Of a DNA stretch of 64,000 nt, positions 54,268 through 63,074 are shown one piece after another (position 1 is the first letter of the stretch; every line of letters starts with the position of its first letter). The notes under the pieces were generated by a model that was given only the letters and a program-made list of their open reading frames with translations, was not told the origin of the DNA and did no database searches. Origin of the DNA: Mycobacterium cookii (GTDB lineage Bacteria > Actinomycetota > Actinomycetes > Mycobacteriales > Mycobacteriaceae); contig NZ_AP022569.1 in the NCBI RefSeq assembly GCF_010727945.1, positions 3,720,001 to 3,784,000 of the forward strand, read 5' to 3'. Made by a program: the position numbers and the translations under genes.

Positions 54268-55146
54268 CTACGGGCTCCGCAGTTGGCGCGGCATCTGATC
54301 GACGTCCTGCCCCGTGGTGGTGATGAAGTCGTCGAGGATGTCCACTACCGCGATAGGGGATTCGACGTGGGGGAAGTGCCCGACACCGGCGAGCACCTCG
54401 AGTCGGCTGCCCGGCACGGCGTCGTGGGCCGCGTGGCCGTGGGCGACGGGAATGATCTTGTCCTCTTCGCCCCAGATCAACAGCGTGGGCAATCCATGAC
54501 TGACGTGGATCTTGCCGAGCGCGCTGACGGCCTGGCCGCGATAGTCCACCACCGAGCGCAACGTACGTAGGAACGCTTGCCGTGTCTGCTGATCCGCCAA
54601 CGAGGAATAGGCGCTCCACATCTCGGTGGCGCGCGGCGCCTCCACGCCGGCTGACTTGAGCCATGAGCCCAGCTTGTTGCCGACGGTGAGTACCGGCTTG
54701 GGCGCGACCACCGGCAGCAACAGTTCGGCGCCGGGTGCCGACAAGAACCGCAGAATCCAGTTCAGGTCGGGACCGAGGCCACCGCTGCTGATCAGGGCCA
54801 ATCGCTGGCAGTATTCGCGATGTTGGTAGGTGAACTGCATGGCCACACCGCCACCGAGTGACTGCCCGACCACTGTCGCCCGGCTGATGTCCAGCGCATC
54901 GAGCAGATCGCGCAGCGACGCAGCGAATGCGCCTAGGGAATAGTCACCGCGGGGCTTGGTCGATTCGCCGTGGCCCAGCAGGTCCGGCGCCAGTACCCGG
55001 TACTTCTTCGACAGCTCGGGAATCACCGCCCGCCACGTCGCCGAGCTTCCCGCCATGCCATGGATCAGCAGCAATGCTTCGCCGCTCCCGGCGTCGCGAT
55101 AGGCAACCCGCTCGCCGTGCAGGTCGAGATAACGCATCTCGCTCAC
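54268..55146 (-). CDS. Alpha/beta hydrolase
   Basis: 292 residues. The oxyanion HGMAGSSATW (about 29-38), LLGHGES (about 56-62), nucleophile elbow VGQSLGGGVA (about 92-101), Asp in IWGEEDKIIP (about 224-233) and His in GVGHFPHVE (about 253-261) form a complete triad. It resembles epoxide-hydrolase- and meta-cleavage-type hydrolases; the substrate is unknown. An ACGGAGG-like site lies upstream. The 16-base palindrome at 55188-55203 is 42 bases before the start and is the likely operator. It is preceded on the same strand by the desaturase gene. Confidence 0.9.
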   Translation of the reverse strand: MSEMRYLDLHGERVAYRDAGSGEALLLIHGMAGSSATWRAVIPELSKKYRVLAPDLLGHGESTKPRGDYSLGAFAASLRDLLDALDISRATVVGQSLGGGVAMQFTYQHREYCQRLALISSGGLGPDLNWILRFLSAPGAELLLPVVAPKPVLTVGNKLGSWLKSAGVEAPRATEMWSAYSSLADQQTRQAFLRTLRSVVDYRGQAVSALGKIHVSHGLPTLLIWGEEDKIIPVAHGHAAHDAVPGSRLEVLAGVGHFPHVESPIAVVDILDDFITTTGQDVDQMPRQLRSP

Positions 55147-55187
55147 TTGAACCGGCCTCCGTGTTGGTTCCTGACAGCTTACCGCAA

Positions 55188-55203
55188 CCTACGGTACCGT
55201 AGG
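55188..55203. promoter_or_regulatory. 16-bp perfect palindrome, probable repressor operator
   Basis: CCTACGGTACCGTAGG is perfectly self-complementary and is flanked by further TACGGTA/TACCG half-site-like bases (TTACCGCAA and GGCTACCGG). The size and A/T-poor symmetric form fit a TetR-family operator. It lies between the desaturase stop and the hydrolase start on the minus strand. Confidence 0.65.
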
Positions 55204-55219
55204 CTACCGGCCAGTAGCT

Positions 55220-56479
55220 TTACCGACGCTGTCTGCGCTTTACCCGGCGCGCGGGCCGGCGGACCGCTGCGATCGCCGTCTTCAGACCACTGCGACGTCC
55301 CGTCGCGGGGTTGCTTTTGGCGACACCGGGCCTTAGTTCGCTGAACATCAACTCGCTGCGGGTCTCCGGGGCGTTATCCGCGGTGTCGCGCAAGAATCGG
55401 TCCGGCAGCGACAGCTTGGCGATGGTCCGCCACGTCTTGGCATTCTGTACGAGGAATGAGCCGGTCGTGTAGGGCAAGTCGTATTTGTCGCATACCTCGC
55501 GCACGCGCAGCGAGATCTCGTGTAGCCGATTACTCGGTATGTCGGGGTACAGGTGATGCTCGATCTGGTAGCACAGGTTGCCGCTCATGAATCGCATCGC
55601 CGGGCCGGCCTCGAAGTTGGCACTGCCCAGCATCTGGCGCAGGTACCAGTGCCCCCGGGTTTCGCCGATCATGTCGGTCTTCGTGAATTTTTCAGCGCCA
55701 TCGGGGAAATGGCCACAGAAGATCACGGCATCGGTCCAGATGTTGCGGATCACGTTGGCGACAATGTTGGCCTTCAGCGTCGATGTGAAGGTCGCCGCCG
55801 GCGACAACGATGTCACCGCCGGGAACGCGACGTAGTCCTTGATCAACTGCCGTCCGGCTTTGGTGACGAATTCGCGGATCTGCCGAAGCGTCTTCTCGCG
55901 TTCCGGGCCATCTTCGAGAACTTTGCCGAATTCGATGGGCTGCAACGCGATTCCCCACTCAAAACCGACAGCGAGGATGGCGTTGAAGAGCAGGTTGCCG
56001 AGGTTGTAGCCCTTCCAAGGCTGGTCACGGGTGACCCGCAGGGTGCTATAACCCACGTCGTCGTCCATGCCAAGGATGTTGGTGTACTTGTGATGCTGAA
56101 AGTTATGGGTCGTTTTCCAGTGTTTCGACACCCCGCTCATGTCCCATTCCCACGTCGAGGAATGGATCTCGGGGTCGTTCATCCAATCCCACTGGCCGTG
56201 CATGACGTTGTGGCCGATCTCCATGTTCTCGATGATCTTGGCCAGGCTCAGCGTCGCTGTTCCCGCCCACCAAGCGGAGCGTCTCGAGCTACCAGCGAGG
56301 ATGAGTCGGCCGGCGATGTCCAGAGCGCGTTGCGCGGCGATGGTGTGACGGATGTAGCGCGCGTCGCGCGCGCCGAGGGAGTCCTCGATATCCAGCCGGA
56401 TCGCATCCAGCTCAACGGCGAGGTTGTCGATGTCGGCATCGGTCAAGTGAGCGAAGGCCGGAACGTCGGTGATCGCCAT
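55220..56479 (-). CDS. Acyl-lipid/acyl-CoA desaturase (DesA3-like)
   Basis: 419 residues, membrane fatty-acid desaturase. The three His boxes are GHNVMHGQWDW (about 88-98), HNFQHHKYTN (about 125-134) and YQIEHHLYPDIP (about 305-316). Two hydrophobic stretches lie between them. The ATG at 56479 has AAAGGCGG upstream. DesA3 of M. tuberculosis makes oleoyl-CoA (delta-9) with an oxidoreductase partner; no such partner is seen here. The basic C-terminal tail (after about 385) is unusual and probably disordered. Confidence 0.92.
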   Translation of the reverse strand: MAITDVPAFAHLTDADIDNLAVELDAIRLDIEDSLGARDARYIRHTIAAQRALDIAGRLILAGSSRRSAWWAGTATLSLAKIIENMEIGHNVMHGQWDWMNDPEIHSSTWEWDMSGVSKHWKTTHNFQHHKYTNILGMDDDVGYSTLRVTRDQPWKGYNLGNLLFNAILAVGFEWGIALQPIEFGKVLEDGPEREKTLRQIREFVTKAGRQLIKDYVAFPAVTSLSPAATFTSTLKANIVANVIRNIWTDAVIFCGHFPDGAEKFTKTDMIGETRGHWYLRQMLGSANFEAGPAMRFMSGNLCYQIEHHLYPDIPSNRLHEISLRVREVCDKYDLPYTTGSFLVQNAKTWRTIAKLSLPDRFLRDTADNAPETRSELMFSELRPGVAKSNPATGRRSGLKTAIAAVRRPARRVKRRQRR

Positions 56480-56597
56480 CGTTATCCGCCTTTCTTTGGT
56501 GTGTATGTGAGGGGGCTGCCGGCCTTGTCCGCCGACGAAAGCACCCGGCTCGGCCGCTCATTGCTCGCTGGCCGAGCCGGGGAGTTCATGCGGCCGA

Positions 56598-56696
56598 TCA
56601 GTAGTAGTGTCGGCGGCCGCCGACGGCGTGTCCCGTTCGTCCCAGTACGGCCAGTACTGCGCCGACAACGAGGAGGACCACTCCGGGGGCGATCAT
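56598..56696 (-). CDS. DUF6131-like membrane microprotein
   Basis: A 32-residue open frame from the ATG at 56696. It reads MIAPGVVLLVVGAVLAVLG and then a short Arg/His/Tyr-rich end GGRRHYY. One hydrophobic helix followed by (V)GGRRHYx is the mark of small actinobacterial DUF6131 proteins, which are usually about 50 residues; this one is a shorter form. It lies 118 bases upstream of the desaturase gene on the same strand. Function is unknown; a membrane-regulatory peptide for the desaturase is only a guess. Confidence 0.6.
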   Translation of the reverse strand: MIAPGVVLLVVGAVLAVLGRTGHAVGGRRHYY

Positions 56697-56997
56697 GACA
56701 TGTACCTGGTTTCTGCGGATATGAGTGAGGGGAGGTCGGCTCAGTGGTGGGAGAGGTCAATTAGTGTGTCGCTCAAGCGGTGTGGTGTCGCCTCGCTTGA
56801 TCGGTGGATCTCGCGTTGCGCGGCCGGGGATTTGCGGCAGTAGGTTTCGCGGCCCAATCGGTTGATTCAGGGTGTGCGGCGCGAGCGAACGCTCGATGGG
56901 TCCGGCGGCATAACAGCCAGACCCATTCCGTACCGGCTGTAAGTCTCAGCAACATCAAGACTACACCCCGTCGGAAGTCTCGCGGCAGCGCTAGGGC
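56697..56997. other. Intergenic region upstream of the microprotein/desaturase genes
   Basis: This 301-base stretch should carry the promoter of the microprotein-desaturase unit. Open frames on both strands are short and Arg-rich, and I see no domain in them. No clear -35/-10 pair, palindrome or stable hairpin stands out. Confidence 0.35.
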
Positions 56998-57792
56998 TCA
57001 GGTCGGGTTGCGTCGGGCGTGCGCGCGGCGCACAGCCTCATCGACGATCTGTTGCGCCACCTCGGCCAATTTGCGGTGCTCGGTCTGGCTGATTGCGCGC
57101 AGCTGAGTAAACGCCTCCTCGGCGGTGCGCCCGCTGCGTCCCCGGATCAGACCGATCGCCTGATCGATCACCGAGCGCGTCTTCAGCGCCTTCTGCAACT
57201 GGGTGGTCAGCGCTATCGCGTGCGAGAGGACCTGTGCGTTATGCACCGCCACCGCCGCCGGTTTCGCGAACAATTCACCTAGTTCGGCGGCATGCTCATC
57301 GAAGACGTCTTTGCCGTGGGCGTAGACGTTGATCGCGCCGATCACTCGATCCGACAGCAGGAGCGGCAGCGACAGCGCGCTGTGCACACCTAAACGGCCC
57401 ACTCGCGGACCGAACCGCGGCCACATCTTCTCCCCACCCAACGACCCAGACCGCACGGTGCGCCGCTCCAGTGCCGCCGTGATGCAGGGTCCCTCCTTGA
57501 GGGTCACGTACTGAATCTCGTCAATCTCGGCGACAAACGGGGCACTCGCGGCTAATGCCTCCACCATGTTGTCCAGCCGGTCGACCTGCAACAAGGTCAC
57601 GCCCGCACCGTCGGCGCCCGGTATCGCGCGCACCGCGAACGTCGAGACCTCGGCGAGCAACTCAGGCAAACCGGCCACCAAGCCCGCCAGATCGCCGATC
57701 GCGGCACGCAAGTCGGCAAGATCATCGCTAGCTTGCTGCGTACTCAGCGAGGCCAACGGTAAGTCGGCGACATCCTCGGTGAACTCGGTCAT
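56998..57792 (-). CDS. GAF-ANTAR domain regulator
   Basis: About 264 residues from the ATG at 57792; a TTG four codons upstream is the alternative. A GAF domain (about 45-185) contains DGAGVTLLQ and LSLPLLLSDRVIGAINVYA. A C-terminal ANTAR RNA-binding domain (about 195-260) has the signature ALKTRSVIDQAIGLIRGRSGRTAEEAFTQLRAIS, with the conserved Ala and aromatic/Leu positions. ANTAR proteins bind paired RNA hairpins and prevent transcription termination. The GAF domain would sense a small molecule or redox state. Target transcripts are not evident in this window. Confidence 0.93.
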   Translation of the reverse strand: MTEFTEDVADLPLASLSTQQASDDLADLRAAIGDLAGLVAGLPELLAEVSTFAVRAIPGADGAGVTLLQVDRLDNMVEALAASAPFVAEIDEIQYVTLKEGPCITAALERRTVRSGSLGGEKMWPRFGPRVGRLGVHSALSLPLLLSDRVIGAINVYAHGKDVFDEHAAELGELFAKPAAVAVHNAQVLSHAIALTTQLQKALKTRSVIDQAIGLIRGRSGRTAEEAFTQLRAISQTEHRKLAEVAQQIVDEAVRRAHARRNPT

Positions 57793-58093
57793 ACCTGGGC
57801 TCAATTATCTTGGCGGAGCTGGGAATCGACACCGAAATCCAGCGCCCTACCCGTGGCGCGATCGTCACGAGATAGTTGTCAAAGCGATGATACGCCGGCC
57901 GAGACGGAGCGGAAACACATTGTCGCGTCGGTCGTCTGCTGCGTGGTCACCCGCGAGCCGTCCAATGGGTGTAGCGTCGAGACTGCTGAGAATTTCAGCT
58001 GGCCCTGGGATGAGTTCAGCTGTCCGCCGCTTGACTCAAGGAGCATTGGCTCCGCACCCTCGCAACCGGTGATCCAATGCACCTGAGGTCAGC
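57793..58093. other. Divergent intergenic region between ANTAR gene and slipin operon
   Basis: This 301-base region holds promoters for both directions. I looked for a DosR-type palindrome and for a SigF GTTT/GGGTA pair because of the redox-type neighbours, and found neither in convincing form. A GGGTAG lies upstream of the ANTAR gene without a matching -35. Several short hairpins are possible. Nothing else is recognised. Confidence 0.35.
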
Positions 58094-58267
58094 ATGGCCG
58101 TCTCGATCATTCTCTACCCCAACACCGGCCGTTACCTGCCCGTCGATCTCGCGAACGAGCCCACGGTACGCGGCTATGAATTCATCCGACTTCTGGCGCA
58201 ACAGATCCCGACGCCGGCTGCGGACCGCACCCTAGATTCTTCGCGACCTACGAAAGACATGTCATGA
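58094..58267 (+). CDS. 57-residue protein coupled to the slipin gene
   Basis: The frame starts [16 protein letters not shown] at 58094 with GAGGTC upstream and ends in ATGTCATGA. Its stop therefore overlaps the slipin ATG by 4 bases (ATGA), the same coupling used by real operon genes here. The product has no membrane helix and no Cys; residues 1-40 look folded and the rest is polar. No family is recognised. Confidence 0.55.
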   Translation: MAVSIILYPNTGRYLPVDLANEPTVRGYEFIRLLAQQIPTPAADRTLDSSRPTKDMS

Positions 58268-59100
58268 AAGTTCTGATCATTGCGTTCGCGGTGCTCCTCG
58301 TTGTCGCGCTGATCGCGTTGTCGCTGTCGCTCAGAGTGGTGACTCAGTACGAGAACGGTGTCTTGTTCCGCCTCGGCAAGGTGGTGGGTGTGAAGGGCCC
58401 GGGACTGACTGCGATCATCCCGGTCATCGATCGGCTGTTGAAGGTCTCACTGCGGATTGTGACGATGCCGATCCAGTCCCAGGGCATCATCACCCGCGAC
58501 AACGTCAGCGTCGATATTTCGGCGGTCGCCTACTTCCGGGTTGTCGACCCGGTGAAGTCGGTGATCGCGATCGAGAACATCGACGCCGCGATCAACCAGA
58601 TCGCACAAACCACGCTGCGTAATGTTGTCGGCCAGCACACCCTTGACCAGGCGCTGTCGGAGACCGACTCGATCAACGCAGATATCCGAAAAATTCTTGA
58701 CGTCGCAACACTCGAGTGGGGTGTCGAAGTGACGCTGGTGGAGCTCAAAGACATCCAGTTGCCCGACAGCATGAAGCGCGCGATGGCTCGGCAGGCCGAG
58801 GCTGAGCGCGAGAAGCGAGCCAAAATTATTGCGGCAGAGGGTGAATCGATGGCCGCAGCCGCGCTGGGTGAGGCATCGGACACAATGATGAGGCACCCGT
58901 TGGCGTTGCAGCTGCGCAACCTGCAAACCCTTGTCGAACTCGGGGTCGAGAAGAACACCACCATCGTGTTCCCGGCACCGCTCATGAGTGCGATCGGTGA
59001 ACTGAGCGGCTTCCTCGCCAGAGAAAGTGCGGCCGCCGCGTCCCCACCCCGACCGGTCACCACCGCGAACGGGGCCGACACGTCAACGGCAAGCGGGTAG
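58264..59100 (+). CDS. SPFH/band 7 protein, slipin type
   Basis: 278 residues. One N-terminal membrane helix (about 3-24), then an SPFH domain (about 25-185) with the slipin features [41 protein letters not shown] and the C-terminal [19 protein letters not shown] coiled coil (about 180-205). The tail is Ala/Pro/Thr-rich. Slipins form oligomers in the membrane and are often encoded with a NfeD-type protease; no NfeD gene is present here. Instead a histidine kinase follows. A scaffold for the signalling protein is inferred from the operon. Confidence 0.93.
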   Translation: MKVLIIAFAVLLVVALIALSLSLRVVTQYENGVLFRLGKVVGVKGPGLTAIIPVIDRLLKVSLRIVTMPIQSQGIITRDNVSVDISAVAYFRVVDPVKSVIAIENIDAAINQIAQTTLRNVVGQHTLDQALSETDSINADIRKILDVATLEWGVEVTLVELKDIQLPDSMKRAMARQAEAEREKRAKIIAAEGESMAAAALGEASDTMMRHPLALQLRNLQTLVELGVEKNTTIVFPAPLMSAIGELSGFLARESAAAASPPRPVTTANGADTSTASG

Positions 59101-59190
59101 ATGCGAATTGGCCACGGGAGCAACACAATGATGACCCTGCGCAAGATCGACGCCGACTGGCGGGTTCGCGGACGTGAAACTGCGCCATGA
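59101..59190 (+). CDS. Possible 29-residue peptide between slipin and kinase genes
   Basis: Directly after the slipin stop, ATG at 59101 opens 29 codons (MRIGHGSNTMMTLRKIDADW and nine more) whose stop overlaps the kinase ATG (ATGA at 59187-59190). The exact fit between two genes supports translation as a coupling frame. The peptide itself has no recognised features and may have no function of its own. Confidence 0.35.
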   Translation: MRIGHGSNTMMTLRKIDADWRVRGRETAP

Positions 59191-60317
59191 CGACAGCTGA
59201 GGCGATCGGAATGACCATATCTGCTGTTGAAGCGGAGAAGCGATGCGCGACATCGGAACCGACTTATTCTTCGGTGCCGATGCCCGCAACGGTGTATCGG
59301 CCCATCGCCGAACAAGTGCTGAAGCTGACGGGCGCAGAAATCACTCTGGTCGCCATAGCAATGAACCGCGACCTAGCCACGTCGCAGGTAGCCGATCTGG
59401 TGATCGTGGAAACCGCCTGTGCGGCAGTGACCTTGGCGCCGACCAATGCCGTCCCGCTCGCCGGTACCTCGATCGAGCAGGCCTTCGTGGAGCGGACCCC
59501 GCTACGGCTGAATAACTTCGACGTCGCCATCGACGGCGTCCAGCATGCCGGCCCTGCGCTGATGCTTCCGCTGCGCACCACCGACTCGGTGGCCGGGGTG
59601 TTGGTCGCGCTGCGTCATGACGGCGCGCGGACGTTCGGCGACGAGCAACTCGACATGATGGCCGCATTCACCGACCAGGCGGTACTCGCCTGGCAGCTGG
59701 GGTGCGCACAGCGCTGGACGCGTGAACTCAACATTCTCGCTGACCGCGACAGGATCGCCCACGACCTGCACCACCACGTGATCCAGCAGATCTTCGCGGT
59801 CGAACTGACTCTGCAGGCGACTATTTCGCGGACGCGATCAATTGAGTTGCAGCAGAGACTGTCCGGCAGCATCGACGATCTTCAAGGCGTTATCCGCGAG
59901 ATCCGCACCGCAATTTTCGACCTGCATGGCGTACCGCCGCACGTCACCCGGCTGCGACAGCGACTCGACGACGCAGTCGCGCAGTTCTGCGGATCCGAGC
60001 GGGGTACCACGGTCCAGTTCGTGGGACCGTTGTCGGTTGTCGATGCTGCACTTGCCGATCACGCCGAAGCCGTTGTGCGCGAAGCGGTCGGCAACGTTGT
60101 GAGGCACGCCAGCGCGACCAGACTTGCGGTGACGGTCACGGTTGAGGACGACGTGTGCATCGAGGTTATCGACAACGGTCGAGGCTTCTCCTGTGGCGTC
60201 AGCGGCAGGGGCTTGTCGGGCTTGCATCACCGCGCGCAGCAGGCCGGCGGCGCGTTCAGCATCACGGATGCTCCCGGGGGAGGGACCGTACTGCGCTGGT
60301 CAGCACCGCTGCCCTGA
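59187..60317 (+). CDS. GAF-domain histidine kinase, DevS/DosT-like
   Basis: 376 residues. One GAF domain (about 30-170), then a HisKA_3 dimer/phospho-acceptor segment ILADRDRIAHDLHHHVIQQIF (about 182-202; phosphorylated His in AHDLHH). The HATPase part has N-box AVVREAVGNVVRHASA (about 290-305), DNGRGF (about 328-333) and a GRGLSGLHHRAQQAGG G2 region. This is the DevS/DosT kinase build with one GAF instead of two. A heme-binding His is not assigned. No response-regulator gene is in the window, so the partner must be encoded elsewhere. The stop abuts the convergent acyltransferase gene. Confidence 0.9.
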   Translation: MTTAEAIGMTISAVEAEKRCATSEPTYSSVPMPATVYRPIAEQVLKLTGAEITLVAIAMNRDLATSQVADLVIVETACAAVTLAPTNAVPLAGTSIEQAFVERTPLRLNNFDVAIDGVQHAGPALMLPLRTTDSVAGVLVALRHDGARTFGDEQLDMMAAFTDQAVLAWQLGCAQRWTRELNILADRDRIAHDLHHHVIQQIFAVELTLQATISRTRSIELQQRLSGSIDDLQGVIREIRTAIFDLHGVPPHVTRLRQRLDDAVAQFCGSERGTTVQFVGPLSVVDAALADHAEAVVREAVGNVVRHASATRLAVTVTVEDDVCIEVIDNGRGFSCGVSGRGLSGLHHRAQQAGGAFSITDAPGGGTVLRWSAPLP

Positions 60318-61679
60318 TCACCCGGCCCCTTCGCTGATCGCAACCAATCGGGCCACCGCACGTTCGATACCGTCGGCGAGCTCGTCGACATCGGGTACCG
60401 CGTCGTAGTCGGCGGTGATACCGAACACCAGATCGTCGCCGTAGCTGAGCATGGCGATGCCCGTGCGGAGGTGCAGCGCGATCGGCGGGATAGGCAGTAG
60501 TCGCAGCACATTTCGACCCATCATGCGCAGCCGACGGCGGGGGCCCGGCACGTTGGTGGCCAATGCGACGATCCCGAGTTGGGGAAGCCGGGTCAACAAT
60601 CGAACCGCCCAGGCCGTCAAGGCGAAGGGGATGTAGTTGGCTGCCGAGAAGAATGCCGACCCGGCTTGTCGTTGCCCGCCGGACTTGACTCTCGTCAATC
60701 GGCGGTGCACCGCGTGCAGCCGTTCGACGGGATCGTCGAGCTCGATGGGGAGGTACGGCAGCATCAGGGAGACGCGATTGTCCAGTTGGTTCGATGCGTC
60801 GGCCGACCGCACCGACACCGGCACCAGTGTGCGCAGCGAATTTCGTTGCGGCTGTTCGCCTCGGTGCATCAGCATGGCCCGGAAGCTATCGGTAATCGCT
60901 GCCAGTGCGACATCGTTGATCGTGACGTCGAACTTATGGCAGATCAGGGCCACGTCGCTGAGGAGCACTTCGGCTGCGCTGTAGCGCCGCAGGTTGCTGA
61001 CCGAGCCGATCAGTGAGGAATCCGTCGGATTCAGGACGCCTGCGACGATTTGAGCCGCCCCGGTAGCTATGCGAGCGGCGGCACTCGTGACGGCGGTGGA
61101 AAGGTGCCAGATGCCGCCGGCCCAGTCCAACGGATTCAGGCTCGGCCCAGACGGACGAGGTGCCGACGACTCGGCGGCGGCACGTATCCGGTTGGCGAAC
61201 GTCTCTGCATCCGGACCGTCGCACAGCCCCGCGAGCAGGCGCGTCGCGGAGATTCCGTCGGCGATGCAGTGGTGCAGCTTGGTCAGGACCGCCCAGCGGT
61301 CCTCGGCCAGCCCTTCGATGGTCCAGCTTTCCCACAGCGGTCGATCTCGATCGAGGCGTCGCTCCATGATGTCGGCGACGACCCGGTACAACGCTGCGTC
61401 ATTTCCAGGCTGCGGCAACGCAATTCGATGTACATGATGGGCGAGATCGAACTGAGGGTCATCGACCCATTCCGGCGCCGCGAGGTCGAGCGGATGTGTG
61501 CGGACCACCTGGGTGAACCGGGGGATCTCAGACACCCGCTCGGCGAGCACGGAGACGAGCGATGCGTGGTCGGGAGCTGGCCCCTCCATGACGGCCAGGC
61601 CGCCGATCGCCAGACTCACATGCCGGTCGGAATCCTCCGCCTCGAGGAAGCCCGCGTCAAGAGTCGTCAGGTGCTCCAC
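60318..61679 (-). CDS. Wax ester synthase/diacylglycerol acyltransferase (Tgs-like)
   Basis: 453 residues from the GTG at 61679, chosen because GGAGG lies 5 bases upstream and the family start (V)EHLTTLDAGFLEAED follows at once; an ATG at 61706 would add nine residues. The acyltransferase motif LHHCIADG (HHxxxDG, at about 131-138) and the C-terminal NVPGPRRRL are complete. It transfers an acyl group from acyl-CoA to diacylglycerol or a fatty alcohol. In M. tuberculosis members such as Tgs1 store triacylglycerol under hypoxia in the DosR regulon. A DevS-like kinase gene next door fits such a role, although no DosR box is visible. Confidence 0.94.
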   Translation of the reverse strand: MEHLTTLDAGFLEAEDSDRHVSLAIGGLAVMEGPAPDHASLVSVLAERVSEIPRFTQVVRTHPLDLAAPEWVDDPQFDLAHHVHRIALPQPGNDAALYRVVADIMERRLDRDRPLWESWTIEGLAEDRWAVLTKLHHCIADGISATRLLAGLCDGPDAETFANRIRAAAESSAPRPSGPSLNPLDWAGGIWHLSTAVTSAAARIATGAAQIVAGVLNPTDSSLIGSVSNLRRYSAAEVLLSDVALICHKFDVTINDVALAAITDSFRAMLMHRGEQPQRNSLRTLVPVSVRSADASNQLDNRVSLMLPYLPIELDDPVERLHAVHRRLTRVKSGGQRQAGSAFFSAANYIPFALTAWAVRLLTRLPQLGIVALATNVPGPRRRLRMMGRNVLRLLPIPPIALHLRTGIAMLSYGDDLVFGITADYDAVPDVDELADGIERAVARLVAISEGAG

Positions 61680-61768
61680 GGGGGCCTCCAAAGTTGTTTC
61701 TTTCAAACACTATTCACCTCGCGTAGGTGCCCCTGCCGAGTCGTGGGGCACCACGCGAGGCAAGCAGC

Positions 61769-63074
<1,306 letters not shown>

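Noticed and set aside
57793..58093. DosR box or SigF promoter near the ANTAR and slipin genes
   Set aside because: Looked for because of the DevS-like kinase and triacylglycerol synthase, but no GGGACTT-type palindrome or paired SigF elements were found.
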